Part shown: positions 11,065 through 22,812 of the stretch, one piece after another
How the letters are laid out: every line of letters starts with the position of its first letter
Numbering within the stretch: position 1 is the stretch's first letter
NCBI GenBank assembly: GCA_027405735.1
Contig: JAPEHQ010000005.1
Span: 1,302,001-1,366,000, forward strand
Source: Mucor racemosus
Taxonomy: Eukaryota > Mucoromycota > Mucoromycetes > Mucorales > Mucoraceae
DNA length: 64,000 bases
Reading direction: 5' to 3'
Made by a program: the position numbers and the translations under genes
The notes under the pieces: model-generated
What the model was told of the DNA's origin: nothing
Seen by the model: only the letters and a program-made list of their open reading frames with translations
Databases searched by the model: none

Positions 11065-12594
11065 GATCTCAATCAATTAATAACGCGTTATGATTAATAG
11101 GTTTCTAAATTGATTGTTGGTCGCAATGGTATTGTTTCTACTCCTGCTGCCTCTAATATCATTCGTAAACGCAAGGCTACTGGTGGCATTCTCTTAACCG
11201 CTTCTCATAATCCTGGTGGTCCCGAAAACGATTTTGGTATCAAATACAATTGTTCCAATGGTGGACCCGCTCCCGAATCTGTGACCAACAAGATTTATGA
11301 AATCTCAAAGACTATCAAAGAACTCAAGCTCGGTGAAGCACCCAAGATTGATTTCTCCAAGTTGGGTACTCAACAGATTGGTAATTTAACTATTGAAATC
11401 ATTGACGGTGTGGATGATTATGTCGAATTGATGAAGGAAATCTTTGATTTTGATGCTATCAAATCTTTCTTTGAAAACAACAAAGATTTTAAAATGTTAT
11501 TTGATGGTATGAATGGTGTTACTGGTCCTTATGGCTATCGTCTCTTTGTTGAAGAGTTTGGGCTTTCCGAATCTAGCGTAATGCGTTGTGTTCCCAAGCC
11601 TGATTTCGGCGGCGCTCATCCCGATCCTAACTTGACTTATGCTCATGACCTGGTTGAAGCCGTTGAGAAACAAGGTCTTGATTTTGGTGCTGCTTCTGAT
11701 GGTGATGGTGATCGTAACATGATCATTGGTAAGAAGGCTTTTGTTACTCCTTCTGATAGTGTTGCTATTATTGCTCATTATGCCAAGGAAGCTATTCCTT
11801 ACTTCAAAAAGCACGGTGTCAATGGTTTAGCTCGTTCCATGCCTACTTCTCAAGCCATTGATTTGGTTGCCAAAAAGATGGGTGTCGAAAACTTCGAAGT
11901 ACCTACTGGTTGGAAGTTCTTTGGTAACTTGATGGATGCTGGTCGTTGTTCTATTTGTGGTGAAGAATCTTTCGGTACTGGTTCTGACCATATTCGTGAG
12001 AAGGATGGTCTCTGGGCTGTTTTAGGTAAGGTTAACTGAAGATGAATCCTTTTGTTTATGTAATACTGACATTAAAACTGTAATTGTAAAATAGCTTGGT
12101 TGAGTATCATTGCTTATGTAAACAAGGAAAAGAAATCTGGTGTTCAAGATATTCTTCAAGCTCATTATAAGGTTTATGGTCGTAACTTCTTTTCTAGATA
12201 TGATTACGAGGAAGTTGATGGCGAACGTGCTGAAGATATGGTAAACCGTCTTCGCGATCAAATTTCCAAAAAGGAATTAGAAAACAAGACTGTTGGTGGA
12301 TTTACCATTGATAAGGCTGATGATTTTGAATATTTGGATCCTATTGATGGCAGTGTTTCCAAGAACCAAGGTATTCGTATTATCTTTAAGGATGGTTCTC
12401 GTATTATTATTCGTTTATCTGGAACCGGCTCTCAAGGTGCCACTGTTCGTCTCTATGTTGAAAAGTACTCTAGTAATGCTGCTGAATACGCTGATGATGC
12501 TCAAGTTGGTTTGAAGCCTTTGATTGATGTTGCTTTGGAATTATCAGAACTTGAAAAGTTCACTGGTCGCAAGGAACCTACTGTTATTACCTAA
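10770..12594 (+). CDS. Phosphoglucomutase
   Basis: Three exons (10770-11018, 11101-12025, 12095-12594) encode 557 residues, the standard length for eukaryotic phosphoglucomutase. It interconverts glucose-1-phosphate and glucose-6-phosphate in the cytosol, linking glycolysis with glycogen, trehalose and wall precursors. Visible motifs, in order: [10 protein letters not shown] near the N-terminus, the phosphoserine loop TASHNPGG (about Ser118), the metal site DGDGDR (about residues 283-288), the sugar-binding GEESFG, and the phosphate-binding RLSGTGS near the C-terminus. Intron 1 carries a run of about 15 TA dinucleotides. The start is the first ATG after the T-rich leader and gives the conserved [25 protein letters not shown] N-terminus. 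All catalytic motifs are intact. Confidence 0.97.
11030..11060. repeat. TA microsatellite in phosphoglucomutase intron 1
   Basis: About fifteen consecutive TA units sit inside the 82-base first intron, between donor GTAAGT and acceptor AATAG. It is likely length-polymorphic but outside the coding sequence. Confidence 0.9.
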
Positions 12595-13529
12595 ATTATT
12601 CACCGCCATACAATCTATAGTATATTCCCTGCATTATATATATAACAACTTTATTCGCACAAAACAACACTACTCATATTTAGCAAAAAGAAATATTTTT
12701 CATCATTTCTAGTATTATACTTGTATACAGTAATAAAGCATTAAACTTCTTGTTTGTGCACCAAATTAATAATTTGTTATATATGTCACATGTAAAATGA
12801 ATATAAACGTGTATAAAAATATAATATAATAACGGTACCTGAGGAGATTCACCTAATTTTTGCATGCTGTGTACAAACAAAAGCATTTGTACAAGAAGAA
12901 TGTTAAGTAAGAATATGGCATAATCTTGAAAGACAAATTCTCTTTAAAAAATTCGTTCATATACCTGATATGTTAAAATGTTGTAATATGGGTATAATCC
13001 TTATTTAACTTGCGTTATATCTTTAAATAAATTCATTAAATCTCAAAAATGTCTAAAAAATCGAGATATTTTTTCTACAAACTGACGGAGCGTTAATTTA
13101 TATTGCAACAGTCCATTTTTATGATAGAAAGATATACCGTACATGTACCACTTTTCAAAACCGGAGCATAACAGTGTTTCATAAGTGATATTAGAAATAA
13201 AAAATATCAGAATATACCTGAGATGTTAGTTAATAATAATGTGTCAGCCAATAGCCATAAAATAAAATTTAAAGCTCGTATAAATTGTTTAAATATCTTA
13301 CTTTTTTATTATACAACGAATAAAACTATAATATAAAAAGTATCATTATGTTTCAATATCGATTTTCAGGTTGGGGTAGAGTAAAGACAGTGCAAAAATG
13401 TAGGTAAACTTTCAGCATTCAAAAAGACCCATTCATAACGAACTGCTTGTTTAGCTAAAATTTCGACATGTATAAAGTTGAATATGCTGATGTTACATAA
13501 ATTTCTTGTACTATTAATAGGATTAGTAA
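12595..13529. other. Intergenic AT-rich stretch
   Basis: No gene is supported between phosphoglucomutase and the F-box remnant. The start presumably holds the 3' untranslated region of phosphoglucomutase. Open frames on both strands here are short and compositionally trivial. Confidence 0.4.
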
Positions 13530-14524
13530 ATGTTTCAAGCTCTCACAGCCACATTTAAACATCTTTTTTCTATTATTTTCCATCTTTTAAAAACCATTAA
13601 CAATATGTTTGCTGCAGAAATCCTGTTCAAGATACTCAAATATCTTTCAGAAAAAGATGTATATAAACTTCGCGCAGTGTCTCAATCTTGGAAAGCCCAA
13701 TGTGAATATCATTTATTTCAATTAGTTAATCACGATCAAAAGAAGAAGAAGGAGGAATGCTTATTGTCAAGATGAGAAAAGATGATAAGGATAATAAAAC
13801 GGAGTTAATACCTGTACATTATGATTGTGAACACAAAATGATAACATTTTAAACATCGTCTTCATCAAAGCAGCAAATTAGAGGAAACCAATTGCAAGTT
13901 GTATTTAGCGAATGGCGTCAATTTTTATCAGCTATTGCTTTAGGACTTGCTCGGGGTTTACGCCTTCAAGACCGTGCATTGGTGATGTTTCATATGCCAT
14001 ATAATGCATCGTTGGAACATGTATACGCATTGCCCTGCAGGAACAAAAAGCGCAGCCAACAATATATTTGTGATCGAGAATTAATTGTTAAATTTTCATT
14101 TATAGAAGATATCATAATTGATTTTATTCTTGTGAATTTTTCATGGATATTGAGAGGTTTTAACAAAGGCAATCCTGTATCACCTTTGCCTTTGTATTCA
14201 AAGAAATATCAAGCACTGCGTGACATGCTTTTGGAAGAAGAAGGCATAGATCAATATGACGAATATATTGATTCCATCACGCATTATATAGTAAATGGCT
14301 CCAACAAATTAATTATTCAAATCCATAGTAAACGGATTTTGTTATTGAACAAATTAAAAGCATCAGGCATTAATCCAAGACTTGTGTATAAATACTCTAG
14401 TGCTAAGAATTGGCTTTTAAAAGATAACCCAGTAGAAGGCATAGATCAAGTCATTCAAGTGATACAGAATTCAGAAGTAGGATGGTCAACAAAGAAGCTT
14501 GATTTGATACGTCAAGTACAGTAA
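13530..14524 (+). pseudogene. F-box protein, apparently broken
   Basis: The first part contains an F-box: FAAEILFKILKYLSEKDVY, then KLRAVSQSWKAQCEYHL, from the ATG at about 13,605 (in frame with 13,530). F-box proteins recruit substrates to SCF (cullin-1) ubiquitin ligases. The frame stops at 13,775. Coding-like sequence continues in the next frame (MLIVKMRKDDKDNKTEL, then IPVHYDCEHKMITF), reaches a stop near 13,851, and resumes in that same frame as a 210-residue segment (13,892-14,524) without known domain. I found no GT-AG intron that repairs both the shift and the stop, so a pseudogene or assembly errors are the likeliest readings. The purine run AAAAGAAGAAGAAGGAGG near 13,738 is a plausible slip site. 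Confidence 0.5.
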
Positions 14525-14645
14525 TAAAAAGGTCACATCAACATGTTCTTGTACAACATATTCCTTGTGATTATCTTCACACACAAATTTCTTGCCCCTC
14601 TTTTTTCTTCTTTTTTTTCTTGAATTAATTCATTTGAATGTCATT

Positions 14646-15872
14646 ATGGTATTTTCAGATATTGCCCAAAAAGCTTTAAATGGATTCTCTTCTTCATCTT
14701 CATCACCAACAACAAATGATATGTCAATTTTAGCACCAGATGGACTGACACTAGAAATGGTCTTGTTGGATCAAACACCTTCGCCATTCAGCTTGAAAGA
14801 TTTCTCGGAATATTTAAAAATGACATACTGCAATGAAAATCTATTATTTTATGAAGCAGTAACAGAATATAAAGATCGCTGCTGCGCTTATTTTGGCATT
14901 CATTTGGATGAAACTACATCACATTCTTCAAAACCAATTCCCATTATCTTATCAGATAATCGTATATTCGACTTTTCAACTTATACAAAACATGTATTAA
15001 CACCAAGAGAACAACTCTGGTTTGATACTTTGGTTTACAAATTTGAAGTTATTTTAAAAGATTTTATCCTGTCAGATGCACCACAAGAAATCAATATACC
15101 TTATGAAGTTCGCCATCAATTATTACAGTCATACCAAACACAACAATTGTATCACCCTGCTTTATTATTTCCCGCCTGTAGCGCTGTTATTGAATTATTA
15201 AGGATCAGTGCATTTATACCATTTGCAACTGATCCAAATAGACTTTGTTGCCCCATGAAAAAGAAGAATTTGATCAAGAAACAAAAAAGTAGCCCAGTTA
15301 TATATACAAATGTTGATTCATTTACATCTTCTTTTCCTCCAACTTCAGCTTTACCGCCAATGCCATCAACTCCTCCTTCTCCTCCTCCTCCTCCTACGCC
15401 TTTACCAACTGATATTACAACATCAACTTCAGTTGGATTTCTCAAAAGAATAACTGCTACTTTTAAAATTCGTTATTCTTCATCATCATCTTCCTCCTCT
15501 CAAAATGAAGTAGACAATCAAACTATACAAGCCCCTCCTCCCACTCCTCCTCTTCTTTTACCATCACCAAAGCAACAATCAAATTGGCGTCAGGTGAATG
15601 TATCACATTCTGCAATTACAACAGTACCATCATCATCTCCTCCTACACCTTCATCTATTGCAGTTACACCACCATCCATTATTAAAAGTTCGACAAGTAC
15701 AAGCAGCATAAATAGTAGTAGTACAACCAATAGCAGTGTAGATAGTTTAAATCACCACCATCAGCATGGTACCTTTTTAAAGCATTTAAATTCTGCTAAT
15801 AGTTCTAATAAAAAACTATTACCCGCTGCTGATACCACCATTCCAAGCAATAACGGCAACCACAAGTGCTAA
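14646..15872 (+). CDS. RGS-domain protein
   Basis: A single exon encodes 408 residues from the ATG at 14,646; an upstream in-frame extension has only a TTG and is pyrimidine-rich leader. Residues about 45-190 form a regulator of G-protein signalling domain: SPFSLKDFSEYL, then ENLLFYEAV, then ILKDFILSDAPQEINIPYEV, and HPALLFPACSAVIELLR. Such domains speed GTP hydrolysis by heterotrimeric G-alpha subunits. An insertion of about 40 residues sits between the second and later helices. The C-terminal half is low complexity, rich in Ser, Pro and Thr with SPPPPPTP-like runs, probably disordered. A CKKKNLIKK-like basic patch follows the domain. Specific partner unknown. Confidence 0.85.
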   Translation: MVFSDIAQKALNGFSSSSSSPTTNDMSILAPDGLTLEMVLLDQTPSPFSLKDFSEYLKMTYCNENLLFYEAVTEYKDRCCAYFGIHLDETTSHSSKPIPIILSDNRIFDFSTYTKHVLTPREQLWFDTLVYKFEVILKDFILSDAPQEINIPYEVRHQLLQSYQTQQLYHPALLFPACSAVIELLRISAFIPFATDPNRLCCPMKKKNLIKKQKSSPVIYTNVDSFTSSFPPTSALPPMPSTPPSPPPPPTPLPTDITTSTSVGFLKRITATFKIRYSSSSSSSSQNEVDNQTIQAPPPTPPLLLPSPKQQSNWRQVNVSHSAITTVPSSSPPTPSSIAVTPPSIIKSSTSTSSINSSSTTNSSVDSLNHHHQHGTFLKHLNSANSSNKKLLPAADTTIPSNNGNHKC

Positions 15873-16877
15873 ATTAATTAGATTTCCCCTTATCCTCAAT
15901 TGTCAACTTGTATTATTATTATTATTATCTATATTTTGTATATTATATCCTATTCGCTGTATTTCTAAACAATAAAATGCATTATTACTATTATTATCAT
16001 TTTTATCATTATTAATGCAAAACCGTTCAACATATTTTTTTGTCACAAAATTTAATTTAATTTAATTTAATTTAATTTTACAGTAATCGTACATAAAAGC
16101 ATGCTCAGTTTCCGTCTCCGTTCTCTGTATACTCGGGCTATCTTTATCAGTACGATATATCTTTACTCATGTAAGAAATTCTCATGTAGATCCATTCTCA
16201 TGCAAGAGGTAAAAGTTAGTTGTTATGGTCGGACATTCGATAGTTTCGTGGTTGCTATGGTCGGCTGCCCAAATTTTTATCTGTCATGGTTTGAAGTGAA
16301 TATGATGAATCTGTCAATTTTGCTTACTATATCGTGTGTCATAAAATATAAAAACTTTATTTAAAGCATTTGAAATTGGATTATTAAATTATTTGGTGTC
16401 AGAAAATAGCAGATCTGGAGATAAAATTCTTTGAATTTTAGGCACAGTTTTTTGGGAAAAAATTCAAATGTCAGTCTATGCGTTTGTCTCTGCTCTAATT
16501 AAGCGCTATTGTGTTATGGCAATCTGTGTGAAATTAGTCGAGTTTCCTTGCCGTTGCTTATAACTTCACTTTTATGGTATATGCATAAATCTTATTTTCT
16601 TGAAGAACATTTGAGCTTTTTATTATCATTTTTCAAAATCAGTCCAATTAAAAAGGTGGCCCGCGCCGCGAAAACTGAGAGATTTAATCAACTAAACCAC
16701 ACCTTTTTCTATTCATTACTATACACACGTGATACAATAAGGTGTTTGCTACTTTACAAACCTAATAATTTAATCAATGACGCAGAGTTCATAAATCTCT
16801 AACTCCCTTTTTACCTTTTTTTATTTCCTCACAACTAAATTTTCTTATCTGTTCAATATCATAATCGAAATCCAAAA
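15873..16877. other. Intergenic stretch with AATTT tandem repeat
   Basis: The region contains a short tandem array of AATTT units at about 16,050-16,080. Two open frames (16,101-16,364 and 16,509-16,802) have no recognisable domain and atypical composition, so they are not called genes. The last 80 bases are T/C-rich and lead into the RING gene start. Confidence 0.45.
16050..16080. repeat. AATTT microsatellite
   Basis: Five or six AATTT units in tandem, in intergenic DNA between the RGS gene and the RING gene. Confidence 0.85.
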
Positions 16878-18989
16878 ATGTCTTATTATTGCCACGAATG
16901 TGCACAAAGAAGGGAAATACTTTACAATCCTTTATCTTGTGCGATATGTGGAAGTGAGATGATAGATTCTGTATGTTTACATCAATGAAAATAATAGTCG
17001 GTGTTAATGTACTCCTATATCTAGATACCGATTGTCAACGAAGAAAGTAGTGAAGAAGAAGAATTGCAAGAGTTTTTTTCAGAAATTGATTTATATTGTA
17101 GGTAGCATTCGTGGAAACAAGCAAATTTAATTTTAATGTTTCTACCTAGATAATGCACTTGCACGAGAACAAGCACAAGATGATGTCGATTTCTCCAATT
17201 TTGACGATGACGATGAAGAAGATGATTTCGATGAGGAGACATTAGAAGAGAGATGTTTATTCGAACAATTATCGTCCATGTACAATCATCCTATAGCAAG
17301 GAATTTTACTAGCACTAGCACTAGTACAAATCCATTTACAGCATCGTCAAGATCTGATACACCTACAAATACAATCGTATATAGAGAATTAGCAGAACAA
17401 TTGCAACAACAGGATGAAGAAGAAGATGACGCCACTGAAGATGATGAAGAGGAAGACATTGTTTCGTATGATATTCGATTTGAGCAGAGAATAATGAATG
17501 ATGACAATGAATTAGAGCAACCACATGCAGACAGGACGTGGGAAGCATCAATAGCTCCACAACCCGAAACAGAAAGTCTATTTCATTTACCATTTGCTCG
17601 ATTTGGAAGGTTATTAGAGTAAGCTAATTATATTTACAAACTACTAGATAAAATCAGTATTAATTTGGATTCAAAAGTGCAATGTATAGTTATCGATCTG
17701 ATGATGAATCTGATGAAGGGGATAGTAATTATCATAGAAGAAGCTTTTTGGATAATTTAGCAGATATTTTGTCAGATTATACATCAGAGTGAGCATGCAA
17801 ATCTATAAGCATACTATGATAATATTAACATTATTTATAGAGCACGACAACAGACTCCAACTATACCATCAAACACAGTAGATGCCATCGTTAAAAGCTT
17901 AAAAAAATCATGTTTAGACTCTTCTGATCCAGGTAATTAACTAATTTATCCAACATCCAAATATTTACTAAAATCTTCTCAATATTTAGTTATACATGAT
18001 GAATGTATCATTTGCCAAGAGGTTTATGGAACCTCTATGGAAATTTTTCATTTACCTTGTCAACACAAATATCACGGTGTCTGTATAACCAAATGGTTCA
18101 GTGTGAACACTTCCTGTCCGATATGGTAAATAATGAAATAAGATTTCAACAAAGTTATACTAATTAGTATTCACCACAAATTTAGTCGACATCCTGCAGA
18201 TAAAGAGCAGCAACAGCAAAATCAAGCAATACAGGAAGAGCAGCATGAAGTAGAGCCGCAGGACATACATTCACCTGCGTCTACAGAGATATCGATTTCA
18301 CCTGTTCCATCAATCTCATCAGTTTCCTCTTTACCATATTTACTCTCACCCTCCTCATCAATACCGTCCCAGCATTTGTCCTCGCCGTCATTACCCTCGT
18401 CTTCCTCGTCATACTCTTCTACATTATTTCAAGGTATATAAATGGCAAGAACCATCACTCAAACTAACTAATTTTCTATGTATATAAAGGTGGAAGAGCT
18501 GGTTTATCTGAATTAAGGAATGGAATAGAAAACGATTTCTATGAAACTGAAAGCGATCAGAGCGAGAATGTTGTATTTGATAGCCATCATACCAGTGACA
18601 CCGAACAAAGCCAAGGAGAAACAAATCATACAGATGTTGATTTCGATGAAGATATTGTTCGTAGCTTTGAAAGATCTATTGCATCCATATTGTCGCCAAA
18701 TACCCTTGCTACTATTCATCAGTCTTCTTCCTCTTCTTCTGCTTCAACGTCATTTGATTATAGATCTGCCAACAATTCTACCGCCACCACTACCGCAAGA
18801 AATAACAGATATTTTCATCCATCGAATCCAATGGATGATTATATTTCAAATCAATTTCAAGGAAGTAGATCACACACCATAGGCGAACATAACGATTATG
18901 ATACTGCAGATAATAATAGCCATACTACTAATAATAATCCGACAATGATGGACTGGAGGTATACCTCATCCATGGAAGAAGTAGATTGA
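16878..18989 (+). CDS. RING-H2 E3 ubiquitin ligase with N-terminal zinc ribbon (RNF115/126-like)
   Basis: Eight exons (16878-16970, 17025-17097, 17150-17618, 17678-17788, 17841-17932, 17990-18125, 18186-18433, 18490-18989) give 573 residues. The N-terminus has CHEC...CAIC, a four-cysteine zinc ribbon like that of RNF126/RNF115. An acidic, Ser-rich region follows. Exons 6-7 carry the RING-H2 finger: CIIC, then C-x-H-x-x-H (CQHKYH), C, KWF, and CPIC split by an intron. Together these predict an E3 that binds an E2 through the RING and ubiquitin or client through the zinc ribbon. The tail after the RING is unusually long and low complexity (Ser, Asn, Asp-rich), with a third splice site inside it. 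The exact client is not predictable. Confidence 0.88.
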
Positions 18990-19479
18990 TCCTTATTCAC
19001 TTAATATACATACAGTGCATCAAATATCTTATTCGCATAGACAACACCTTTTCATTTATACATACAACAAATACGTTTGCTATTATTATACCTAATCATT
19101 ATTATATACAATTTTACATTTCTTTAATTATATATTCCATTACATGCATGATAACTTATCTCGGATTCTTCCATAATTCCTGTTTATTAGAACATAAAAA
19201 ACAGATTTTTTTTTTATAAATGATGCACATATTCTATACGGGGGTAGCCTTTGTCATTGAATTTGTTACATTTAGAAACAACTAATAATAAAAAAAAATT
19301 ATTGTAGAAACTACAGCTGCACTCTATAACCTTTAATTTCTTTTCTTTCTAGTTAATTAATTAATCAATAAAGAGTTTACAAAATTGCATCTAGTTTGAT
19401 CAAAGCTACGCTCTATAATTGACGAACTTTATTAACCTGTTCCGATACACTGATACATTCAGAAAAGGTTACACCCCAT
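18990..19479. other. 3' flank of the RING gene
   Basis: AT-rich stretch without a supported gene; it presumably includes the 3' untranslated region of the RING gene and ends where repeat D copy 2 begins. Confidence 0.4.
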
Positions 19480-21890
19480 AAATTAAAATGGATTTTGATA
19501 TTTTTTTGTAGGTTTCTGCTCGAGCAAAAATTTGAATTTTTCTACAAAAAACCTCATAATAAACGCTTCTTAGGATATATCTTGAAAACTGGGTCTCACT
19601 TTTCATCTCTACTCTACTTTTTTTTTCACAAAATAACACCAAAAAAAAATTATATGACAATGTACCTGAGATGTTCAACTTTAATGCAAAAACAAGTATT
19701 TGGGAATATTTTATTTTTTGCAGTTGGTATTAATTTTCCAGTGTTAATGTTTCAGATCTTTACGCGTATTTCACTGCTAAAAAATGAAAAAATTGAGGCT
19801 TCATATCTCTACAGAAAATTAAGCTATACTAACATTTTTTAATAATAAAACTTACTTGTTTTAAAGTACTCTATAACATATTAAAATATAAAATTTTTTT
19901 TGAGCATTTTTATTTTTTTTTTCATTTTTTTGGCATTTCTGTAGTAAATTTCAAAATATTGATTAAATTGAACAGCATTTTTTTTTACATTCATACCATT
20001 GAGCTCGTTAAGCTCTCTTGGATCCAGTTTAGTTTTTTTCAAAATATTGATTTTTTGTGGAGATATCCTCAAAAATGTGTACAAGGGAATATCCTCTGCA
20101 GTAAATTACGATGTTATTTACTAAAATAAAAAAAATATAAAAATAAAAGCAGTAGAAATACAATTATAATCAGCTAAAGTTTTTATTACAAAAGATTTCT
20201 CAAGAGTTAAAATAATTGAAAAGTATGAGGGTATTTATAGCGATTTGGAGAACTTGGATACCATCAGACTTGAATGAATGTATATTTAGTAATCTTCCAG
20301 TTTTGAGTACATTGTTATTGATTTGATATTTTAAGGGGTAAATTGTATAGAGCATTGACCATAAGGGATTGTATGTCAAGTGTGACAATATCTGTTTAGG
20401 ACATAGACTATACTGGGTACATGTATTACTAGTAGAAGTGCTCAAAGGATTATGTAGACATTATTCTTAGCATAGAAGGATGAGTATGAGGTGATAATGA
20501 TGTATGCCAATTTTATTTCATTTAGTTATGTTACATTTAGTCTATGATGAAATGGTGTAGCCTGAGATCCGGAAGTGAGCCAATCATGAACTCGTTCCTG
20601 GAAATGGAATTCAACTATTCCATTTGTATCAACATTCACAATCTAAAGTAAATCAAGCATGAAGATCCTATATACTTAACTTGGTCGTATCCTACTAAAC
20701 TTGCTATGGCCAACCTATTATATCATCATGTTGTAATCAACTAGTTCTTCAAGAAGATGAAATCATACTTTCATACACTCTGTATTGTAGACTCTATATC
20801 CACGCTTCCAAAACATATAAATACCCTGAATCCTGATGTCGTTCGAGATGGATTCGTTATCTTTTTACCTACAATATACTCAATAAATATATCTAGTTTT
20901 AACTTTATTTTCTAGTTATTCATTGTGTATATTTAAACAATATCGACCTTTTGGGAAATGGTTGTTTTTGTTTATTTCTGTTATATCTATTTTATGTAAC
21001 CTTGATTTTTTAAGGGGTAGTTTTTATATGCTTGAATCTTATCTATATTGCTAGTGCAACTACGATATAGATGAGTAGTTGACTAAATTGATATCTTTGT
21101 TTATTATCATTATTGATTTGGATAGAATCCTGTTTTGATATATATGTCATTTGTGTAATTGATTGCGCCGTGATCAAGGGTGCTATCATCTACACGACAT
21201 GTATGGTTCAAAAAGGGTATTTCATATTTTTAGCATGCGTTTGTTATTGTGTTCAATTGAAGCGTTTGTTTATTATCGTTGTTCACATTTCAAGTGGCAT
21301 CATATTTTATGAGCGACACTTGAAATTTAGGTTGTTTTTATTTTATCAAGCGTTTTTAGTATGTAATTCCACTGCATCCTCGTTTCTAGCTTCAATTTTT
21401 CCCTTATGTACCCTCATCCCAAATTCTGAATTTGAAAAAAAAATTGACAAAAATAACCTTTTCTCTATGTAAAATGTAGCTAAAAGGTTTAAAAATACCT
21501 AAATCGATAGATAATCTTACTGCGCATTATCCCCAATAATTAGATTAAAAATACCTTTATAAAAAATGTTGTGTATCTTTAAAAAACCTCCAAATTTCAA
21601 TCGCATTTTATGCAAAATTTAATGTAAAGCATTTTTTTGAATTTGGTTTGAATGAATACAGAATCCAAAGCTGTACAAAAACTATTTAATACGCTAGGTT
21701 GACTTACTTTGTAGTTCATGAGCCGTTAAACAATTTTGTTTTTTGAATCATTTTTCGATCATTTTTTTTAAATCAATTTTGGAATCCCGTTACTATAGGA
21801 CTAAGCTGTGATATGAACTATTACTTTAATTATCTCGACGAAAAACCAATATTTTTTGCTGAAATAAAAAATGCAAAGTAACTTTTAAGC
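19480..21890 (-). repeat. Dispersed repeat D, copy 2, split by an insertion
   Basis: The two halves (19,480-20,096 and 21,377-21,890) line up with an uninterrupted stretch in the copies at 28,197 and 49,012, and are separated by a 1,280-base insertion with its own target duplication. On the minus strand the half at 19,881-20,084 keeps a short open frame whose residues RELNEL-MNVKK recur in copies 3, 4 and 5. Confidence 0.75.
20097..21376. mobile_element. LTR-like insertion, 1.28 kb, inside repeat D copy 2
   Basis: The insertion starts TGCAGTAAATTACG and ends TTCCACTGCA, so it has TG...CA termini with the inverted hexamer TGCAGT/ACTGCA. It is flanked by a perfect 5-bp duplication TCCTC (20,092-20,096 and 21,377-21,381). 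Inside are a TATAAATACCC box near 20,818 and CAATAAATATATC near 20,880, as in an LTR promoter and polyadenylation region. No reverse transcriptase or integrase is visible. It may be a long solo LTR or a small non-autonomous retrotransposon. Confidence 0.7.
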
Positions 21891-21910
21891 ACAACTACGA
21901 TAGCACGTGC

Positions 21911-21980
21911 TAGGGGTGTTCTCGAGTCGGGCTTGTATTAGTAAATTTGGCTGATAAAACCTGGCTCGACAACAACGCTA
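21911..21980. mobile_element. Minimal hAT-like relic
   Basis: A 70-base stretch has imperfect inverted ends: TAGGGGTGTTCTCGAGTCGG on the left and, read inward from the right, TAGCGTTGTTGTCGAGCCAG. The TAG start and CGAG word match the other hAT-like ends in this window. No 8-bp target duplication is seen (GCACGTGC against GAGTAAGT), so it may be a deletion remnant or a rearranged copy. Confidence 0.45.
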
Positions 21981-22189
21981 GAGTAAGTGCACAAAACAAG
22001 ACAATATATCAAGCAAAGCATATTTTGCTGAATTCTCTTGAAAAAACGTCAGAAAGTGAAATGGCTGTAAGGCGTATATGTATATGTATGGTCACTCAAT
22101 TTGAATGGAATTTAATTAATAAATTACCAACGAAACACATCCTTTCATACATACGACATACGACTATGATATTATGTGTATTATATATA

Positions 22190-22718
22190 TATGTGTTGTA
22201 TTCCACCTAGTATCATACGTTATCACCTTCTACAGTATCAATACATCTTACAATCTATTGACTACGACATGTATTGAAGTGCAAAGTCTTGATATCGGAT
22301 ATAAGAAACTCCTAGCGTACTACGTTTAATCTAGTAATCACCAAGGACGCTTGGAACTGAATTATAACACCATATTATTTCATCACAGCAGTTAATCAAT
22401 CAATTAGCCATCAAATCAACATCCAACCACATTTAGCGCAGCATTGAAACAAGACAACTCAAAAGCTCTGCAAGAACGGTTAAATTATGATTGATCCATT
22501 CCAATCCATAGATTACTATCAAACAGATCTAATGGTTCAATAGTGCCTTAAATTACATCTCAGGATCTCAATATCAAATCAATATAAAAGGTCATACTTT
22601 TATATCTAAATAAACGATATCTTGTTTTTATTATACAGTTGAAGAACTGATTAATTACTCATTCTTTTATAATTGTATTCTTTTAAGTATTGTTTATCAA
22701 TCCTGAAAATATACGACA
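22190..22718 (+). repeat. Putative LTR-like sequence
   Basis: The stretch has an LTR-like layout, with TCAATATAAAAGG near 22,580 followed by AAATAAACGATATCTTG, the same polyadenylation-region word seen in the LTR-L family and near 53,400. It ends ATACGACA immediately before a fragment of block A/B. The left boundary and a target duplication could not be fixed. Confidence 0.35.
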
Positions 22719-22812
22719 TGAACGATGATTTGTAGCATTGCCAAAAAAAAAGAGTAAATGCTCCAAGAGTTTTCTGTATATCAAATTACACAATTTATTA
22801 GTAGCAATCATA
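22719..22812 (+). repeat. Short fragment of the A/B unit, without LTR-L
   Basis: From TGAACGATGATTTGTAGC to TTAGTAGCAATCATAG this fragment matches the A/B unit around positions 3,640-4,060 (reverse) and 27,012-27,410. The LTR-L insertion present in both A and B is absent here, so it shows the uninterrupted host sequence across both insertion points. Confidence 0.65.

Noticed and set aside
10791..11072. Minus-strand 93-residue frame with Ile-Tyr repeats
   Set aside because: It is the mirror of phosphoglucomutase exon 1 and the TA microsatellite in intron 1.
16101..16802. Two open frames of 87 and 97 residues between the RGS and RING genes
   Set aside because: No domain, signal or homologous copy is visible, composition is that of random AT-rich DNA, and the start context is weak.
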